NCBI GenBank assembly: GCA_019120125.1
Contig: DWVR01000027.1
Location: 1-64,000, forward strand
Reading direction: 5' to 3'
DNA from: Candidatus Phocaeicola excrementigallinarum
GTDB taxonomy: Bacteria > Bacteroidota > Bacteroidia > Bacteroidales > Bacteroidaceae
Length of the DNA: 64,000 nt
Shown here: positions 24,853 through 34,515 of the stretch, in pieces
How the letters are laid out: every line of letters starts with the position of its first letter
Position numbering within the stretch: position 1 is the first letter of the stretch
The notes under the pieces: model-generated
Told to the model about the DNA's origin: nothing
Databases searched by the model: none
Seen by the model: only the letters and a program-made list of their open reading frames with translations
Program-made: the position numbers and the translations under genes

Positions 24853-27015
24853 TTATTTCACGATGGTCATCTCTTTCAGAAGATGGGAAGCACCGGCAAA
24901 CTTGTCGATGATGAACAATGTGTAGCGGATGTCCACACATGCGGCACGCTGCAACTGCGGGTTGTAGGCGATGTCGCCGGTCAGTCCCTCATAGTTGCGG
25001 TCGAATCCCGTGCCGATAAGCTCACCCTTCGCGTTGAACACCGGAGATCCGGAGTTTCCGCCAGTGTTGTCGGTCGCCGTAGCGAAGCAGATGGGCATGC
25101 GACCGTCTGGCATGGCGTACGGACCGAAATCTTTGGCCTCGTATAATTGTTTCAGCTTTTCCGGTACAACAAACTCCGGGTTATTGGGGTCTTCCTTTTC
25201 CATCACGCCTTTCAGAGTCGTATAGTACAGGTAGACTTTTCCGTCAGCCGGTTCATATGAGCCGATTTTGCCGTAAGTCAGGCGCAGAGTGGAATTCGCG
25301 TCAGGGTATACCGGTTGGTTATTTTTATGTTTCAGTTCAAGCATGCCTGCCACCCATGTCTTGTGGGCACGGTTGTAAGCGTCTGTCTCTTCTTTCATGG
25401 CGTTGCTCGTGGCTTCATATCCGTCGTTCACAGACTGCGCGTATTTTACCATCAGGTCATTTTCCAGTGTCTCTGCATCGGGAGTTTTCAGGAAGGCTTC
25501 CAATGCTTCCTTGCTGCGGAAAATGGAGGTGTCGAAGCAAGCGTCTACAAAGGCTTCTATATTGCCGCCGAAACTGTTGCCGATAATCTGGAAGATGCTG
25601 ATTCGCTGGTCGGCCGGTACCAGTTCCGCATAAAGCGCGATCAGTCGTTTCGACACCTTGCGGTCCACTTCGGCGTTATAGTCCTTGTTGAAGAACTTTT
25701 CAGCGTCTTTCCGGAGTGCTTCCACTGCTTTGGCCGTCTCTTTCTTGTCGTTGTCTTGTAAAGCCTTCAGCAGCGTCTTTGTGTCGGGTATCTTATAGAA
25801 CTCTGTGCCCAGCATCATTGCTTCATAGATGGCTTGTTGATGGTAGACATAAGGGAACCGTTTGGCGACAATCTTCTTGATGGTCTCATACGCTTCTTTC
25901 CATGCCGGGTTGCCGTTCTCCTGTCCGTAGGCCAGCAGGGCTTCCTGTTGCCGTTTTTTCTTGTCGAGCACTTTCAGACCAACCAGTCCTTCGTTCATGC
26001 CGATGGCATTTTTCCAGTAGTTGGCCGATGAGGCGTATTTGGCGGCATACTGGATGCGGATATGGTCATCTTTCTGCATCTCCTCGTTCAGTGCGCGCAG
26101 ACGTACGCCACGAATCGTGTCGCGCATGAAGTTGGTGGTTTTCATCCGTTCTTCCACTTCATCGCTGATCATGTACCGCCAGTTTTTACCCGGGAATCCC
26201 ATCACGAAAGTGAAGTCGCCTTCCTTGATTCCTTTCATATTGATGACCAGATGCTTTTTCACTTTCAGCGGTGTGTTTTCCGCGCTGTATCCGGCCGGTT
26301 TCCCGTCTTTCGAGGCATAGATGCGGAATATGGAGAAGTCACCGCAATGGCGCGGCCACATCCAGTTGTCGGTGTCCGCCCCGAATTTTCCAATGGATGA
26401 GGGAGGTGCGCCTACCATACGGATGTCTTTGTAGACCGTCTTCACAAACAGGTAATATTTGTTCGCTCCGTAGAAGGGTTTCAGTTCCAGTACGTGAAAT
26501 TCGTCTGTCCTGATTTTTTCTTTCTTGGCGAAGCGTTCAGCCACTTTGTCGAGATAGGAGGGAGACAGGTAATTGGTCCCGTCTGGATCGGGATCTTTTT
26601 TCAGTTGTTCTTCCACGTAGGCGGTCACGTCCAGAATCCGGTCGATGAACGTCACGGTCAGTCCTTCGCAAGGAAGTTCCTGTTCGCGGGTCATGGCCCA
26701 GAATCCGTCGGTCAGATAATCGTGTTCCACCGAGCTGTGTTGTTGGATATATCCATATCCGCAATGATGGTTGGTGAGCACCAGCCCTTCAGCGGATATT
26801 ACCTCTCCGGTGCATCCGCCGCCAAAGTGTACCACCGCGTCTTTCAGGCTGATGTTGTCCGGACAATACACCTTATCGATGCTGATGTCAAGTCCCAGAT
26901 CCTGCATCACGGCCGCATTCTGCTGTTTCAAATCGGTCAGCATCCACATGCCTTCATCGGCTTGTCCGGCCAGCGTGAATGCCGAGAACAGCAATAACAA
27001 ACAAGTCTTTTTCAT
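24853..27015 (-). CDS. dpp11: S46 peptidase, dipeptidyl-peptidase 11 type
   Basis: A 720-residue exported peptidase (signal peptide ending LAGQA; mature start DEGMWML). S46 enzymes have a chymotrypsin-like double barrel plus a helical cap. Catalytic residues: the adjacent His83-His84 in TNHHCGYG, Asp in [10 protein letters not shown], and Ser655 in GGNSGSPV. The S1 specificity residue is Arg673 (FDRNYEG), the same number as in Porphyromonas DPP11, which uses Arg to select Asp/Glu at P1. It releases acidic dipeptides in the periplasm. It is tandem with the DPP7-type paralogue upstream. Confidence 0.93.
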   Translation of the reverse strand: MKKTCLLLLFSAFTLAGQADEGMWMLTDLKQQNAAVMQDLGLDISIDKVYCPDNISLKDAVVHFGGGCTGEVISAEGLVLTNHHCGYGYIQQHSSVEHDYLTDGFWAMTREQELPCEGLTVTFIDRILDVTAYVEEQLKKDPDPDGTNYLSPSYLDKVAERFAKKEKIRTDEFHVLELKPFYGANKYYLFVKTVYKDIRMVGAPPSSIGKFGADTDNWMWPRHCGDFSIFRIYASKDGKPAGYSAENTPLKVKKHLVINMKGIKEGDFTFVMGFPGKNWRYMISDEVEERMKTTNFMRDTIRGVRLRALNEEMQKDDHIRIQYAAKYASSANYWKNAIGMNEGLVGLKVLDKKKRQQEALLAYGQENGNPAWKEAYETIKKIVAKRFPYVYHQQAIYEAMMLGTEFYKIPDTKTLLKALQDNDKKETAKAVEALRKDAEKFFNKDYNAEVDRKVSKRLIALYAELVPADQRISIFQIIGNSFGGNIEAFVDACFDTSIFRSKEALEAFLKTPDAETLENDLMVKYAQSVNDGYEATSNAMKEETDAYNRAHKTWVAGMLELKHKNNQPVYPDANSTLRLTYGKIGSYEPADGKVYLYYTTLKGVMEKEDPNNPEFVVPEKLKQLYEAKDFGPYAMPDGRMPICFATATDNTGGNSGSPVFNAKGELIGTGFDRNYEGLTGDIAYNPQLQRAACVDIRYTLFIIDKFAGASHLLKEMTIVK

Positions 27016-27041
27016 GGTTATGAGTATTTAGTGTGATAAAA

Positions 27042-27104
27042 ATACAGAGATACAAAGGCGCAGAATTGAAGATTGAGAAACTCTGTGTCTCCGTATCTCT
27101 GTGT
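27042..27104. repeat. Dispersed hairpin family, copy 3
   Basis: ATACAGAGATACAAAGGCGC pairs with TGTGTCTCCGTATCTCTGTG around a loop of about 20 bases. It lies between the two S46 genes, where it may end or reduce transcription from the upstream gene. No standard -7 element for the DPP11-type gene is obvious. Confidence 0.68.
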
Positions 27105-27127
27105 GAGGAATGTCAAAAGATGACCGT

Positions 27128-29305
27128 TTATTCCACGATGGTCATTTCATCGATCAGATTCTTGCATCCGCCCAGCTTTTCCACGATGAACAATACATAG
27201 CGGATATCTACCGCAATGCAGCGTTGCAGGTTGTTGTCGAAGTTGATGTCGCCTGAGAGTGATTCCCAGTTCCCGTCGAACGCCGTTCCGATCAGCTCGC
27301 CGTTGCCGTTCATTACCGGTGATCCGGAGTTTCCGCCGGTGATGTCGTTCGTGGTCAGGAAGCAGGCGGGCATTTCGCCGTTGGGCAGTGCGTAGCGGCC
27401 GTAGTTCTTGGTCGCATACAGTTCCTTCAGTTTCTCGGGCACTACGAATTCCGGATTGTCCGGGTCTTCCTTTTCCATCACGCCTTTCAGGGTGGTGTAA
27501 TATTTGTAATGGATTCCGTCTTTCGGGTCATACGATTTCACGTTGCCGTAAGTCAGACGGATGGTGAAGTTCGCGTCCGGAGCTTTGGGGGTTGGGGCGT
27601 ACATCTCGCACAGGCCACGCACGTATGTCTTGTGCAGCAGGTTGATGTCGCCGCTGGCCTCGTCAATCTTTTCCGCGATTTCCCCGAATTTGTTCTCCAC
27701 GGTTTCCGCGTACTGTACGGACAGGTCTTTTTCTATCGCCTCGACTGTAGGGTTGGCTATGAATTCGTTGAAGTTCTTCTCATTGGCAAAGATCGTGTTG
27801 TCGTAGAGTGCGTTGATGTATGCCTTGAAGTTGCCTTTGAACTCGTCCTTGACGGTGCCATAGAATGCGGGCAGCGCGTCGGCGGGCACTTTCGCCATAT
27901 ACAGCGGAATCAGCACGTGAGCCACTTTACGGTCTACTTCATGGTCGTAGTCCTTGTTGTGGATGTCGGCATACGCCTTTTTCACTTCCTCGATGGCTTT
28001 TTCGATATCTTTTTTCCTGTTTTTCTCCAACGCGTTCAGAAGCGTTTGAATGCTGCTGTTTATTTTGGTATAGTTTGCAAATTCAATTCCGCCTCGGAAA
28101 GTTTCTGTGAAATATGTCATCTGTGTCCGGAGCGGGGTCACCTTGTCCACATAGTCATTGATCTTGCCCACCACGGCTTTGTAGTCCTCGTTTTGCTTCT
28201 TTTCGGCGAACTCCAGGAATTTCAGCTCCTGTTCCGCTTTTGCTTCCAGTACCTTGTTGTCTACGATGGCCTTGTTCATTCCGATGGAGTTCTTCCAGTA
28301 GTTGCTGGAACCCGCGAACTTGCTGGCATACTGGATGCGCACCTTGTCGCTGGCTGCCATTTCTCTGCGCAACACCTCCTGTCTCGCTTCTCTGACCGTG
28401 ATGCGCGGAATGTTGGTACCTTCCATGCGCAGGCGCACTTCGCTTTCGGTCAGGTAACGGCTGGTGCTTCCGGGGAATCCCATAATCATGGCATAGTCAC
28501 CTTCCTGCAGGCCTTTCAGCGAGATGGCCAGATGCTTCCTGGCCTTCAGTGGCACATTGGTCTCCTTATATTCTTCGGTCGGGTTGCCGTCCTTGTCAGC
28601 ATAGATGCGGAACATGGAGAAGTCGCAGGTATGGCGCGGCCACATCCAGTTGTCAGTCTCTCCACCGAATTTTCCGATGGATGAGGGGGGAGCCGCCACC
28701 ATGCGCACGTCGCCGTAGGTTTTGATGAAGAACAGATAATATTTATTTCCGGCATAGAAGGGTAGAGCCAGGGTAGAGATGCCTGCCTTACCTTTCAGGT
28801 CGCTTTTCTTCAGTTGCTTGTCCGCAAGCTCTTTCAAGTATTTTGAGCCGAAAGATTCTGCCTCGGTAACTTTTCCTTTCTCGATATCCTTGTTCACCAA
28901 GTCAGTCACGTCCACGATACGTTCCACGAACTTGAACTTCAGTCCCGGAGTAGGCAGTTCCTCGCTCTGGCTTTTCGCCCAGAATCCGTCGGTCAGGTAA
29001 TCGTGTTCCACGGAGCTGTGTTGCTGGATAGCCCCGTAGCCACAATGGTGGTTGGTCAGAATCAGTCCGTTGGGCGAAATGATTTCTCCCGTGCATCCTC
29101 CTCCGAAGATACCCACTGCGTCTTTCAGTGTGATCTTATCCGGACTGTATATGTCGCCGATGTCCATTTTCAGGCCTTGTGACTTCATCCGGTCTGCCAA
29201 ATTCTGTTCTTGCATGAGCTGAAGCAGCCACATTCCCTCGTCAGCCTTCACCGGAGAGAATACGGCGCATATCAGTGCAAGTGCCAATACTTTCAGTCTT
29301 TTCAT
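27128..29305 (-). CDS. dpp7: S46 peptidase, dipeptidyl-peptidase 7 type
   Basis: A 725-residue exported peptidase, paralogous to its downstream neighbour along the whole length. The signal peptide ends near FSPVKA; the mature start [14 protein letters not shown] is typical. Catalytic motifs: [19 protein letters not shown] and Ser660 in GGNSGSPV. The residue equivalent to DPP11 Arg673 is Gly678 (FDGNWES), the DPP7 signature, favouring hydrophobic P1 residues. Together the two would cover acidic and hydrophobic dipeptides. It has its own promoter; hairpin copy 3 separates it from the next gene. Confidence 0.93.
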   Translation of the reverse strand: MKRLKVLALALICAVFSPVKADEGMWLLQLMQEQNLADRMKSQGLKMDIGDIYSPDKITLKDAVGIFGGGCTGEIISPNGLILTNHHCGYGAIQQHSSVEHDYLTDGFWAKSQSEELPTPGLKFKFVERIVDVTDLVNKDIEKGKVTEAESFGSKYLKELADKQLKKSDLKGKAGISTLALPFYAGNKYYLFFIKTYGDVRMVAAPPSSIGKFGGETDNWMWPRHTCDFSMFRIYADKDGNPTEEYKETNVPLKARKHLAISLKGLQEGDYAMIMGFPGSTSRYLTESEVRLRMEGTNIPRITVREARQEVLRREMAASDKVRIQYASKFAGSSNYWKNSIGMNKAIVDNKVLEAKAEQELKFLEFAEKKQNEDYKAVVGKINDYVDKVTPLRTQMTYFTETFRGGIEFANYTKINSSIQTLLNALEKNRKKDIEKAIEEVKKAYADIHNKDYDHEVDRKVAHVLIPLYMAKVPADALPAFYGTVKDEFKGNFKAYINALYDNTIFANEKNFNEFIANPTVEAIEKDLSVQYAETVENKFGEIAEKIDEASGDINLLHKTYVRGLCEMYAPTPKAPDANFTIRLTYGNVKSYDPKDGIHYKYYTTLKGVMEKEDPDNPEFVVPEKLKELYATKNYGRYALPNGEMPACFLTTNDITGGNSGSPVMNGNGELIGTAFDGNWESLSGDINFDNNLQRCIAVDIRYVLFIVEKLGGCKNLIDEMTIVE

Positions 29306-29382
29306 TCTAGTATTCCTTTTTTTATTGTTAGTAATCTGTAAATATCATTGCCTGTCTGTTCTCCGTGCAGGGAAGTAACGCA

Positions 29383-29411
29383 CAAAAATAGTAAAAAAAT
29401 GGACATGCAAA
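29383..29411 (-). promoter_or_regulatory. Promoter of the DPP7-type gene
   Basis: On the minus strand TTTG (29411-29408), a 17-base spacer and TATTTTTG (29390-29383). The leader would be about 70 bases. Confidence 0.55.
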
Positions 29412-29494
29412 CAGTTCTTGCCCATAAAAGGGTAATAAACCACTATCTATGTATAAATAATGATAATTTATTTCTGTCCATTGCCGAAACCTTT

Positions 29495-29502
29495 TACCTT
29501 TG
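29495..29502 (+). promoter_or_regulatory. -7 element of the DUF4369 gene
   Basis: TACCTTTG, 25 bases before ATG 29527; an imperfect -33 (TTTCTG) lies about 19 bases upstream. Confidence 0.55.
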
Positions 29503-29526
29503 CCGCAGAATTTAAAAGGATCAGTC

Positions 29527-30228
29527 ATGTATAGACTTTGTCTTTTTCTGTGCTGCGCATTGCTGTGCGCTTCTTGCAGTAAGAAATACAAGATAGAAGG
29601 AACGTCCTCGGTCTCAATCCTTGACGGTAAGATGCTTTTCATCAAGGTGCCGTCGGGCGACAGATTGGTGAACATTGATTCAGCGGAAGTCATCCACGGC
29701 CTTTTCAAGATGGAAGGCAAGGTGGATTCCACTGTCCTTGCTTCCTTATATATGGATGAAGACTGCATCATGCCGCTCGTCATCGAGCCGGGGAATATCG
29801 AGATTCAGATTGACAATGCGGGGATTGCCATCAAAGGCACTCCCTTGAACGATTGTTTCAACGAGTTCGTGATGAAGAAGAACTCGCTGGATGACCGTGC
29901 CTATGAGGTGGAGCATGAGGAAAGCCGCATGATTATGGACGGAAAGGATTTGCGTACCGTGCATGAGGAAATCAGCAGGAAGCGCCAGCAGTTGGTGGAT
30001 GAGATGAACAGTCTCGCCAAGAGCTTTATCAAGGATAATTATGAGAATGTGCTGGGTCCGGGAGTGTTTATCATGTTGGGTAACGGCATGCCGTATCCCT
30101 TGCTTACTCCACTGATGGAGGAAATCATGGACGGTGCTCCTGACGCGTTCAAGAATAATTTTATGGTGCGCGCATATGTGGACGCGGCGCAGCAGAACAT
30201 GGAGCAGATGAAGAGAGCGGGAAATTGA
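29527..30228 (+). CDS. DUF4369-type lipoprotein
   Basis: A 233-residue protein with lipobox ALLCASC (Cys about 17) and no acidic surface-export signal, so probably periplasm-facing. The domain after it (about 22-115: KIEGTSSVSILDGKMLFIKV, then FKMEGKVDSTVLASLYMD and VIEPGNIEIQID) is the beta-rich DUF4369 module often fused to a thioredoxin fold. Here no thioredoxin domain follows, only a helical region (about 120-233). A truncated or stand-alone member of the AhpC/TSA-linked lipoproteins; function unknown. ATG 29527 is preferred because the -7 element ends at 29502. Confidence 0.8.
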   Translation: MYRLCLFLCCALLCASCSKKYKIEGTSSVSILDGKMLFIKVPSGDRLVNIDSAEVIHGLFKMEGKVDSTVLASLYMDEDCIMPLVIEPGNIEIQIDNAGIAIKGTPLNDCFNEFVMKKNSLDDRAYEVEHEESRMIMDGKDLRTVHEEISRKRQQLVDEMNSLAKSFIKDNYENVLGPGVFIMLGNGMPYPLLTPLMEEIMDGAPDAFKNNFMVRAYVDAAQQNMEQMKRAGN

Positions 30229-30252
30229 TTCGCATTATATAACCATTATCGG

Positions 30253-30320
30253 CCAGAGGCACGAAGGCGGGGGGATTTTCTGATTGACCGATCGGAATCC
30301 CGGTGCTTTCGTGCCTCTGG
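30253..30320. repeat. Dispersed hairpin family, copy 4
   Basis: CCAGAGGCACGAAGGC pairs with GCTTTCGTGCCTCTGG, continued by GGGATT/AATCCC. It lies between the convergent DUF4369 and plsC genes. Confidence 0.68.
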
Positions 30321-30334
30321 CATATTCTGGCGTG

Positions 30335-31066
30335 TCAGTCTCTGTATCTTTCCGGAAGTCCCGCTTCGATGTCCTTGCGGGATTCTTCCATCAGCATCTG
30401 CAGGTTCTCGTCCCCTTTTCCGGTGGGCTGGATAGGTTTGTGGATGGTCAGCTTCATCCGGTGCCAGTGGAGCAGCTTGCCGGTGCGTGGAAAAACATCG
30501 AACGATCCGTCGATGGTCATCGGCACGACAGGAAGCTGGAGTTGGTCGGCCAGGAAGAAGGCCCCTTTCTTGAACTCGTTCATCTTGCCGGTAAAAGTAC
30601 GTCTTCCTTCCGGAAATACGACCAGCGATGTTCCGCCTTGCAAGACCTTTTCCGCATATTTGATGGTCCGGTAGATTTGGCGCATGCTGGAACGGTCGAC
30701 GAATATGAATCCTGCCGACTCGCAGGCTTTCCCCACAAACGGAATCTTGCGCAGACTCTGTTTCATCATCCATTTGAAATTGCGGCCCAGAAAACCGTAT
30801 ATCAGAAAGATGTCGAACGCTCCCTGATGGTTGGCTACGAATACGTACGAAGTCTTATGGTCGATGTTCTCGTGTCCTTCCACTTTCACCGGGAGAAGGA
30901 ATACCCAGCAGGTGAGTTGCGACCATATTTTGCCGGGATAATATCCCCAGAAATGACCGTTCCCGAGCCAGCATCCTAATGTGGTGGTCAAGGCGGTCAG
31001 CAGAGTCAGTACCAGAAAGACAGGCAGTCCGATACAAATTTGGTAGACGATGTATAAGAATCTCAT
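30335..31066 (-). CDS. plsC: 1-acyl-sn-glycerol-3-phosphate acyltransferase
   Basis: A 243-residue membrane acyltransferase converting lysophosphatidic to phosphatidic acid. One or two N-terminal membrane segments (IVYQICIGLPVFLVLTLLTA) precede the catalytic HX4D motif in VANHQGAFDIFL (about residue 80). The glycerol-phosphate-binding FPEGRRTF and the late VVPMTIDG motif follow. It is the last gene of a minus-strand operon, 12 bases after the metallophosphoesterase. Family assignment is sure; paralogues that acylate other lipids exist. Confidence 0.9.
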   Translation of the reverse strand: MRFLYIVYQICIGLPVFLVLTLLTALTTTLGCWLGNGHFWGYYPGKIWSQLTCWVFLLPVKVEGHENIDHKTSYVFVANHQGAFDIFLIYGFLGRNFKWMMKQSLRKIPFVGKACESAGFIFVDRSSMRQIYRTIKYAEKVLQGGTSLVVFPEGRRTFTGKMNEFKKGAFFLADQLQLPVVPMTIDGSFDVFPRTGKLLHWHRMKLTIHKPIQPTGKGDENLQMLMEESRKDIEAGLPERYRD

Positions 31067-31078
31067 AGGCGTTTGGTT

Positions 31079-32233
31079 TTATTTTTCTTGTTTTAAAGTG
31101 ATTACAGTGATTTCAGGCCATGCGCCGAGGCGGAACGGGAAGAGCACGTATCCCAGTCCTATATTGACATACAGTCCGCGGCCTCCTTCCAGATACAGTC
31201 CTCTGTGTTCGGGATAGATGAACTGTGAGGCGGAGAATCCGAATACGCTGATTTGCATGTCGTGGGTATGTCCTGCCAGCATCAGTTGGATGTCGGTGTC
31301 GGGCAATACGGTCCGTCTCCAATGAGTCGGGTCGTGGCTGAGCAGCACCTTGAACATCCCTTCCGTGCCTTTCATCGCTTTGGGCATGTCGGCCTTGTCC
31401 GGGAAAGGAGGATTTCCGCTGTTCTCCACTCCGACCAGTGCGATAGAGTCGTTTCCCCGATGCAGAATCCGGTTTTCGTTCATCAGGACATCCCATCCCA
31501 TCCGTTTCTCTTCTTCAATCAGTTTCCGGAAGTTGGCTTCCCTGTCCGCGTCGGAGTCCCAATGCACGTATGTGCCGTAGTCGTGGTTGCCGGTGATGGA
31601 ATAAACTCCGTCTTTGGCTTTTAATTGTGAAAGGGCAGGCATGAACTCCGGAAGCTCGGAGGCGCGGCTGTTCACCAGGTCGCCGGTAAAGACGATCAGG
31701 TCAGCTTGTTGGCGGTTACTGATGTCTACCGCTTCCTGTATGGCGTCCGCATTTCCTTTCCAGCTTCCCGAATGGATGTCGGATAGCTGGAGTATGCGGT
31801 ATCCGTCGAAACCGTCCGGCAGATCTGGGGAGATGAAAGTCACTTCTTTCACCTGGAAATGTTCTTTCCCTTCAATGGCTCCGAAAAGCACGTAGCCGAA
31901 TACGGCCAGTGACGGAATCAAGGAAATCCAGCCGTGGGGCATACGGAAACGGAACAGTCTGCTGATACCTCTCAGCAGCAGGCTGATGAGGGCGAACACC
32001 GTTTTCGGCACGGCCACGCAGAGCATGACGATGAGATAAAGCCCGAGACTGTCATGCAGTGCGTCGCGGCCTATCATGAATGTCAGCAGACCTGCCAACA
32101 GGGCGATGGACGGAAACCAGAAGATCCGCTTTGCCGTCTTGCTTCTTGTCCGTGATAGATAAGTCCGATAGATATACCAGTCGGGTAACAGCAGCAGAAG
32201 CAGGAAGAAAATCAAAACTCTCAACAGTATCAT
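31079..32233 (-). CDS. Membrane-anchored metallophosphoesterase
   Basis: A 384-residue protein. About four hydrophobic segments fill the first 125 residues (LRVLIFFLLLLLLPDWYIY; FPSIALLAGLLTFMIG; LGLYLIVMLCVAVPKTVFAL; LIPSLAVFGYVLFGAI). A calcineurin-like domain follows: LQLSDIHSGSW, FTGDLVNSRAS, TGNHDYGTY, LLSHDPTHWRR and AGHTHDMQIS supply the metal ligands. It resembles YaeI/UDP-diacylglucosamine-hydrolase relatives, so a lipid or nucleotide substrate at the membrane is plausible. Its operon place before plsC fits envelope metabolism, but the substrate is not determined. Confidence 0.85.
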   Translation of the reverse strand: MILLRVLIFFLLLLLLPDWYIYRTYLSRTRSKTAKRIFWFPSIALLAGLLTFMIGRDALHDSLGLYLIVMLCVAVPKTVFALISLLLRGISRLFRFRMPHGWISLIPSLAVFGYVLFGAIEGKEHFQVKEVTFISPDLPDGFDGYRILQLSDIHSGSWKGNADAIQEAVDISNRQQADLIVFTGDLVNSRASELPEFMPALSQLKAKDGVYSITGNHDYGTYVHWDSDADREANFRKLIEEEKRMGWDVLMNENRILHRGNDSIALVGVENSGNPPFPDKADMPKAMKGTEGMFKVLLSHDPTHWRRTVLPDTDIQLMLAGHTHDMQISVFGFSASQFIYPEHRGLYLEGGRGLYVNIGLGYVLFPFRLGAWPEITVITLKQEK

Positions 32234-32255
32234 GTTCGTACAATCATTTTATTCG

Positions 32256-33158
32256 TCATTGCAAATTGGAAGCCAAATATTTGCCCATTGTCTCCACATC
32301 CATTCCCCGGCGGGCGGCATAGTCCTCCAGCTGGTGGCGGTCGATTTTTCCCACCGAGAAATATCTTGCGGCAGGATGGGCGAACATCAGTCCGCATACC
32401 GATGCGTGGGGACGCATCATGCCGTTTTCTGTCAGGCGGATGCCGATGCGCTTCATGTCAATCAGCTCGTCCAGCAGGAAATTGACGGAGAGGTCGGGCA
32501 GAGACGGATAGCCTACAGCCGGACGTATGCCTTGGAATTCTTCATTGAGCAACTGTTTCATGGTCAGCCGCTCGTTCTTGGCATATCCCCACACTTCCTT
32601 GCGGATGGTCTCGTGCAGTTTTTCTGCCGCGGCCTCTGCCAGACGTTCTTCCAATGTCTTTACCAGCAGACACTTGTAGTCATCGTGCTGACAGGCTTCT
32701 TCCATTCCGGAGTCAACGGTCGTGGCGAATCCTCCTACCGTATCCCTAATGCCTGATGAGGCAGGGCGCACGAAATCGCTCAGACACAGGCAAGGGTCGT
32801 CCGCGTGGACACGTGTCTGCTGGCGGAGCAACGGAAACGGAGTTCCGTCCAGTATCAGGTTGTCTCCTTCGGAATTGGCATCCATCAGCCGGTAGACGGC
32901 ATATACCTGACATTTACCGTCGAGGTTGCGGAGCATCCTCATGGCTTCTTTGTGCAGTTGCATGGCTTCAGCCGCTTTCCCGCAATCCTTTGTCGGAAAA
33001 GAGGCCAGCCATCCGGCGCGGCAGGCATCGCATCCATGAATGTCGGCAATCGTAGCGAAACGGGGCTGGAATCCCCACGCATGGAAAAAATAAATCCAGT
33101 TGATGTAGTCCGTCAAGTCATGGATTTGATAAGTGACCGTGGTGATGTGAGTCTGCAT
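32256..33158 (-). CDS. Stand-alone MetH reactivation (AdoMet-binding) domain protein
   Basis: A 300-residue protein matching the C-terminal reactivation domain of cobalamin-dependent methionine synthase. The core is GIRPAVGYPSLPDLSVNFLL followed by IGIRLTENGMMRPHASVCGL, corresponding to the RPAxGYP AdoMet-binding segment. An N-terminal helical part includes ADIHGCDACRAGW and FVRPASSGIRDTVGGFATTV. In E. coli this domain is fused to MetH and methylates oxidised cob(II)alamin using AdoMet; here it is free-standing. ATG 33158 is preferred: the longer frame would overlap pyrC. It lies 13 bases after pyrC and 22 before the phosphoesterase. Confidence 0.85.
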   Translation of the reverse strand: MQTHITTVTYQIHDLTDYINWIYFFHAWGFQPRFATIADIHGCDACRAGWLASFPTKDCGKAAEAMQLHKEAMRMLRNLDGKCQVYAVYRLMDANSEGDNLILDGTPFPLLRQQTRVHADDPCLCLSDFVRPASSGIRDTVGGFATTVDSGMEEACQHDDYKCLLVKTLEERLAEAAAEKLHETIRKEVWGYAKNERLTMKQLLNEEFQGIRPAVGYPSLPDLSVNFLLDELIDMKRIGIRLTENGMMRPHASVCGLMFAHPAARYFSVGKIDRHQLEDYAARRGMDVETMGKYLASNLQ

Positions 33159-33171
33159 GCGCTGGGTATGG

Positions 33172-34512
33172 TTAGCGTTCAAAAACAAGTGCCTGGCCCC
33201 GGTGGGTCTTGTCCACTTTTCCGTCAGCATATACCAGAGTGCCGTTCACGAATGTCTTTTCCACTTTGCCGTGGAATGTGCGTCCTTCCATCGGACTCCA
33301 TCCGCACTTGCTTTCGATGCAGTCTGGAGTGACTGTCCATTCGTGGTTCGGATTCAGAAGTACCAGGTCGGCCTGATAGCCCGGGCGGATATATCCGCGA
33401 TTCTTTATCCGGAACAGTTCCGCGGGAGCATGACACATCTTCTGTACGAGCTGTTCCATGCTCAATACATCTTCGTATACCAGTTCGTAGATGCTTGCCA
33501 GCGAAAACTGGAGGGTGGGCATCCCGGAAACGGCTTTCAATGCTCCTCCCTGTTTCTCACTCAGCAGATGAGGGGCATGGTCCGTCCCGATTACGTCGAT
33601 GAGGTCTGTGCGCAGGGCAGCTCTCAAAGCATCCCGGTCATGGCGTGTCTTGATGCTCGGATTGCATTTTATCCGTGTGCCCAATGTCTTGTAGTCCTCG
33701 TCACAGAAGAAGAGATGCGACACGCAGGCTTCTGCCGTGATGCGTTTCTCATGCAGCGGCTTGTTCTCAAGCAGTTCAAGCTCACGGGCAGTGCTGACAT
33801 GAAGGATGTGCAGGCGTGCGCCCGTTTCTTTGGCCAGACGGACGGCCAGGGACGAGGATTCCCAACAAGCCTCTTCGCTCCGTATCATCGGATGGAAGCA
33901 CACGTCAGGGTCCTCTCCGTATTTTTCTTTGAAAAGTTCCGTATTCCGGCGGATGATGTGCTGGTCCTCGCAATGGGTGGCAATCAGCATGCCTGCCTCT
34001 GAGAAGATTTTCCGGAGCGTGTCCATGCGGTCCACCAGCATGTTTCCCGTACTGGCCCCCATAAAGAGCTTCACGCCGCATACATGTGTCTTGTCAAGTC
34101 GGGCAAGCAGGTCAGCGTTGTTGTTGGTTGCTCCAAAATAAAACGAATAGTTGACGACACATTTCGTGGCCGCATCGGCAAATTTCCGGTCAAGCGCCTC
34201 GAGAGTGGTGGTTTGCGGGTTGCAGTTGGGCATGTCCATGAAAGAGGTCACACCTCCGGCCGCGGCCGCGGCCGTTTCCGTTGCCATATCCGCCTTGTGT
34301 GTCAGTCCGGGGTCGCGGAAATGCACATGATCGTCAATCACTCCCGGAAGCAGGAACCATCCGTGGGCGTCAATTTCTTCATCGCAGACAGAAGACGGGC
34401 ATGCGTCTCCTTCCAGCACTTCACTGATTTGTTCTCCCTCTATGACTACGGAGCCGGTAAAACTCCGACCTTCGTTGACGATTGTGGCATGATGTATCCA
34501 GGTTCGTTTCAT
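33172..34512 (-). CDS. pyrC: Dihydroorotase
   Basis: A 446-residue class I dihydroorotase that cyclises carbamoyl-aspartate in pyrimidine synthesis. The binuclear metal site is visible: DDHVHFRDPGLTHKADMATE (the family usually has DxHVHxR), ATHCEDQHI, LHILHVSTARELEL and DVIGTDHAPHLLSEKQGGAL. The carboxy-lysine of most class I enzymes should lie in the VKLFMGASTG segment (about 150). The usual length is about 430. It starts 3 bases after the mannosyltransferase stop, so translation is coupled. Confidence 0.94.
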   Translation of the reverse strand: MKRTWIHHATIVNEGRSFTGSVVIEGEQISEVLEGDACPSSVCDEEIDAHGWFLLPGVIDDHVHFRDPGLTHKADMATETAAAAAGGVTSFMDMPNCNPQTTTLEALDRKFADAATKCVVNYSFYFGATNNNADLLARLDKTHVCGVKLFMGASTGNMLVDRMDTLRKIFSEAGMLIATHCEDQHIIRRNTELFKEKYGEDPDVCFHPMIRSEEACWESSSLAVRLAKETGARLHILHVSTARELELLENKPLHEKRITAEACVSHLFFCDEDYKTLGTRIKCNPSIKTRHDRDALRAALRTDLIDVIGTDHAPHLLSEKQGGALKAVSGMPTLQFSLASIYELVYEDVLSMEQLVQKMCHAPAELFRIKNRGYIRPGYQADLVLLNPNHEWTVTPDCIESKCGWSPMEGRTFHGKVEKTFVNGTLVYADGKVDKTHRGQALVFER

Positions 34513-34515
34513 AAC

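Noticed and set aside
27509..28684. Long 391-residue plus-strand ORF antisense to the DPP7-type gene
   Set aside because: It is a frame shadow of a well-conserved peptidase gene, with low-complexity composition and no start signals.
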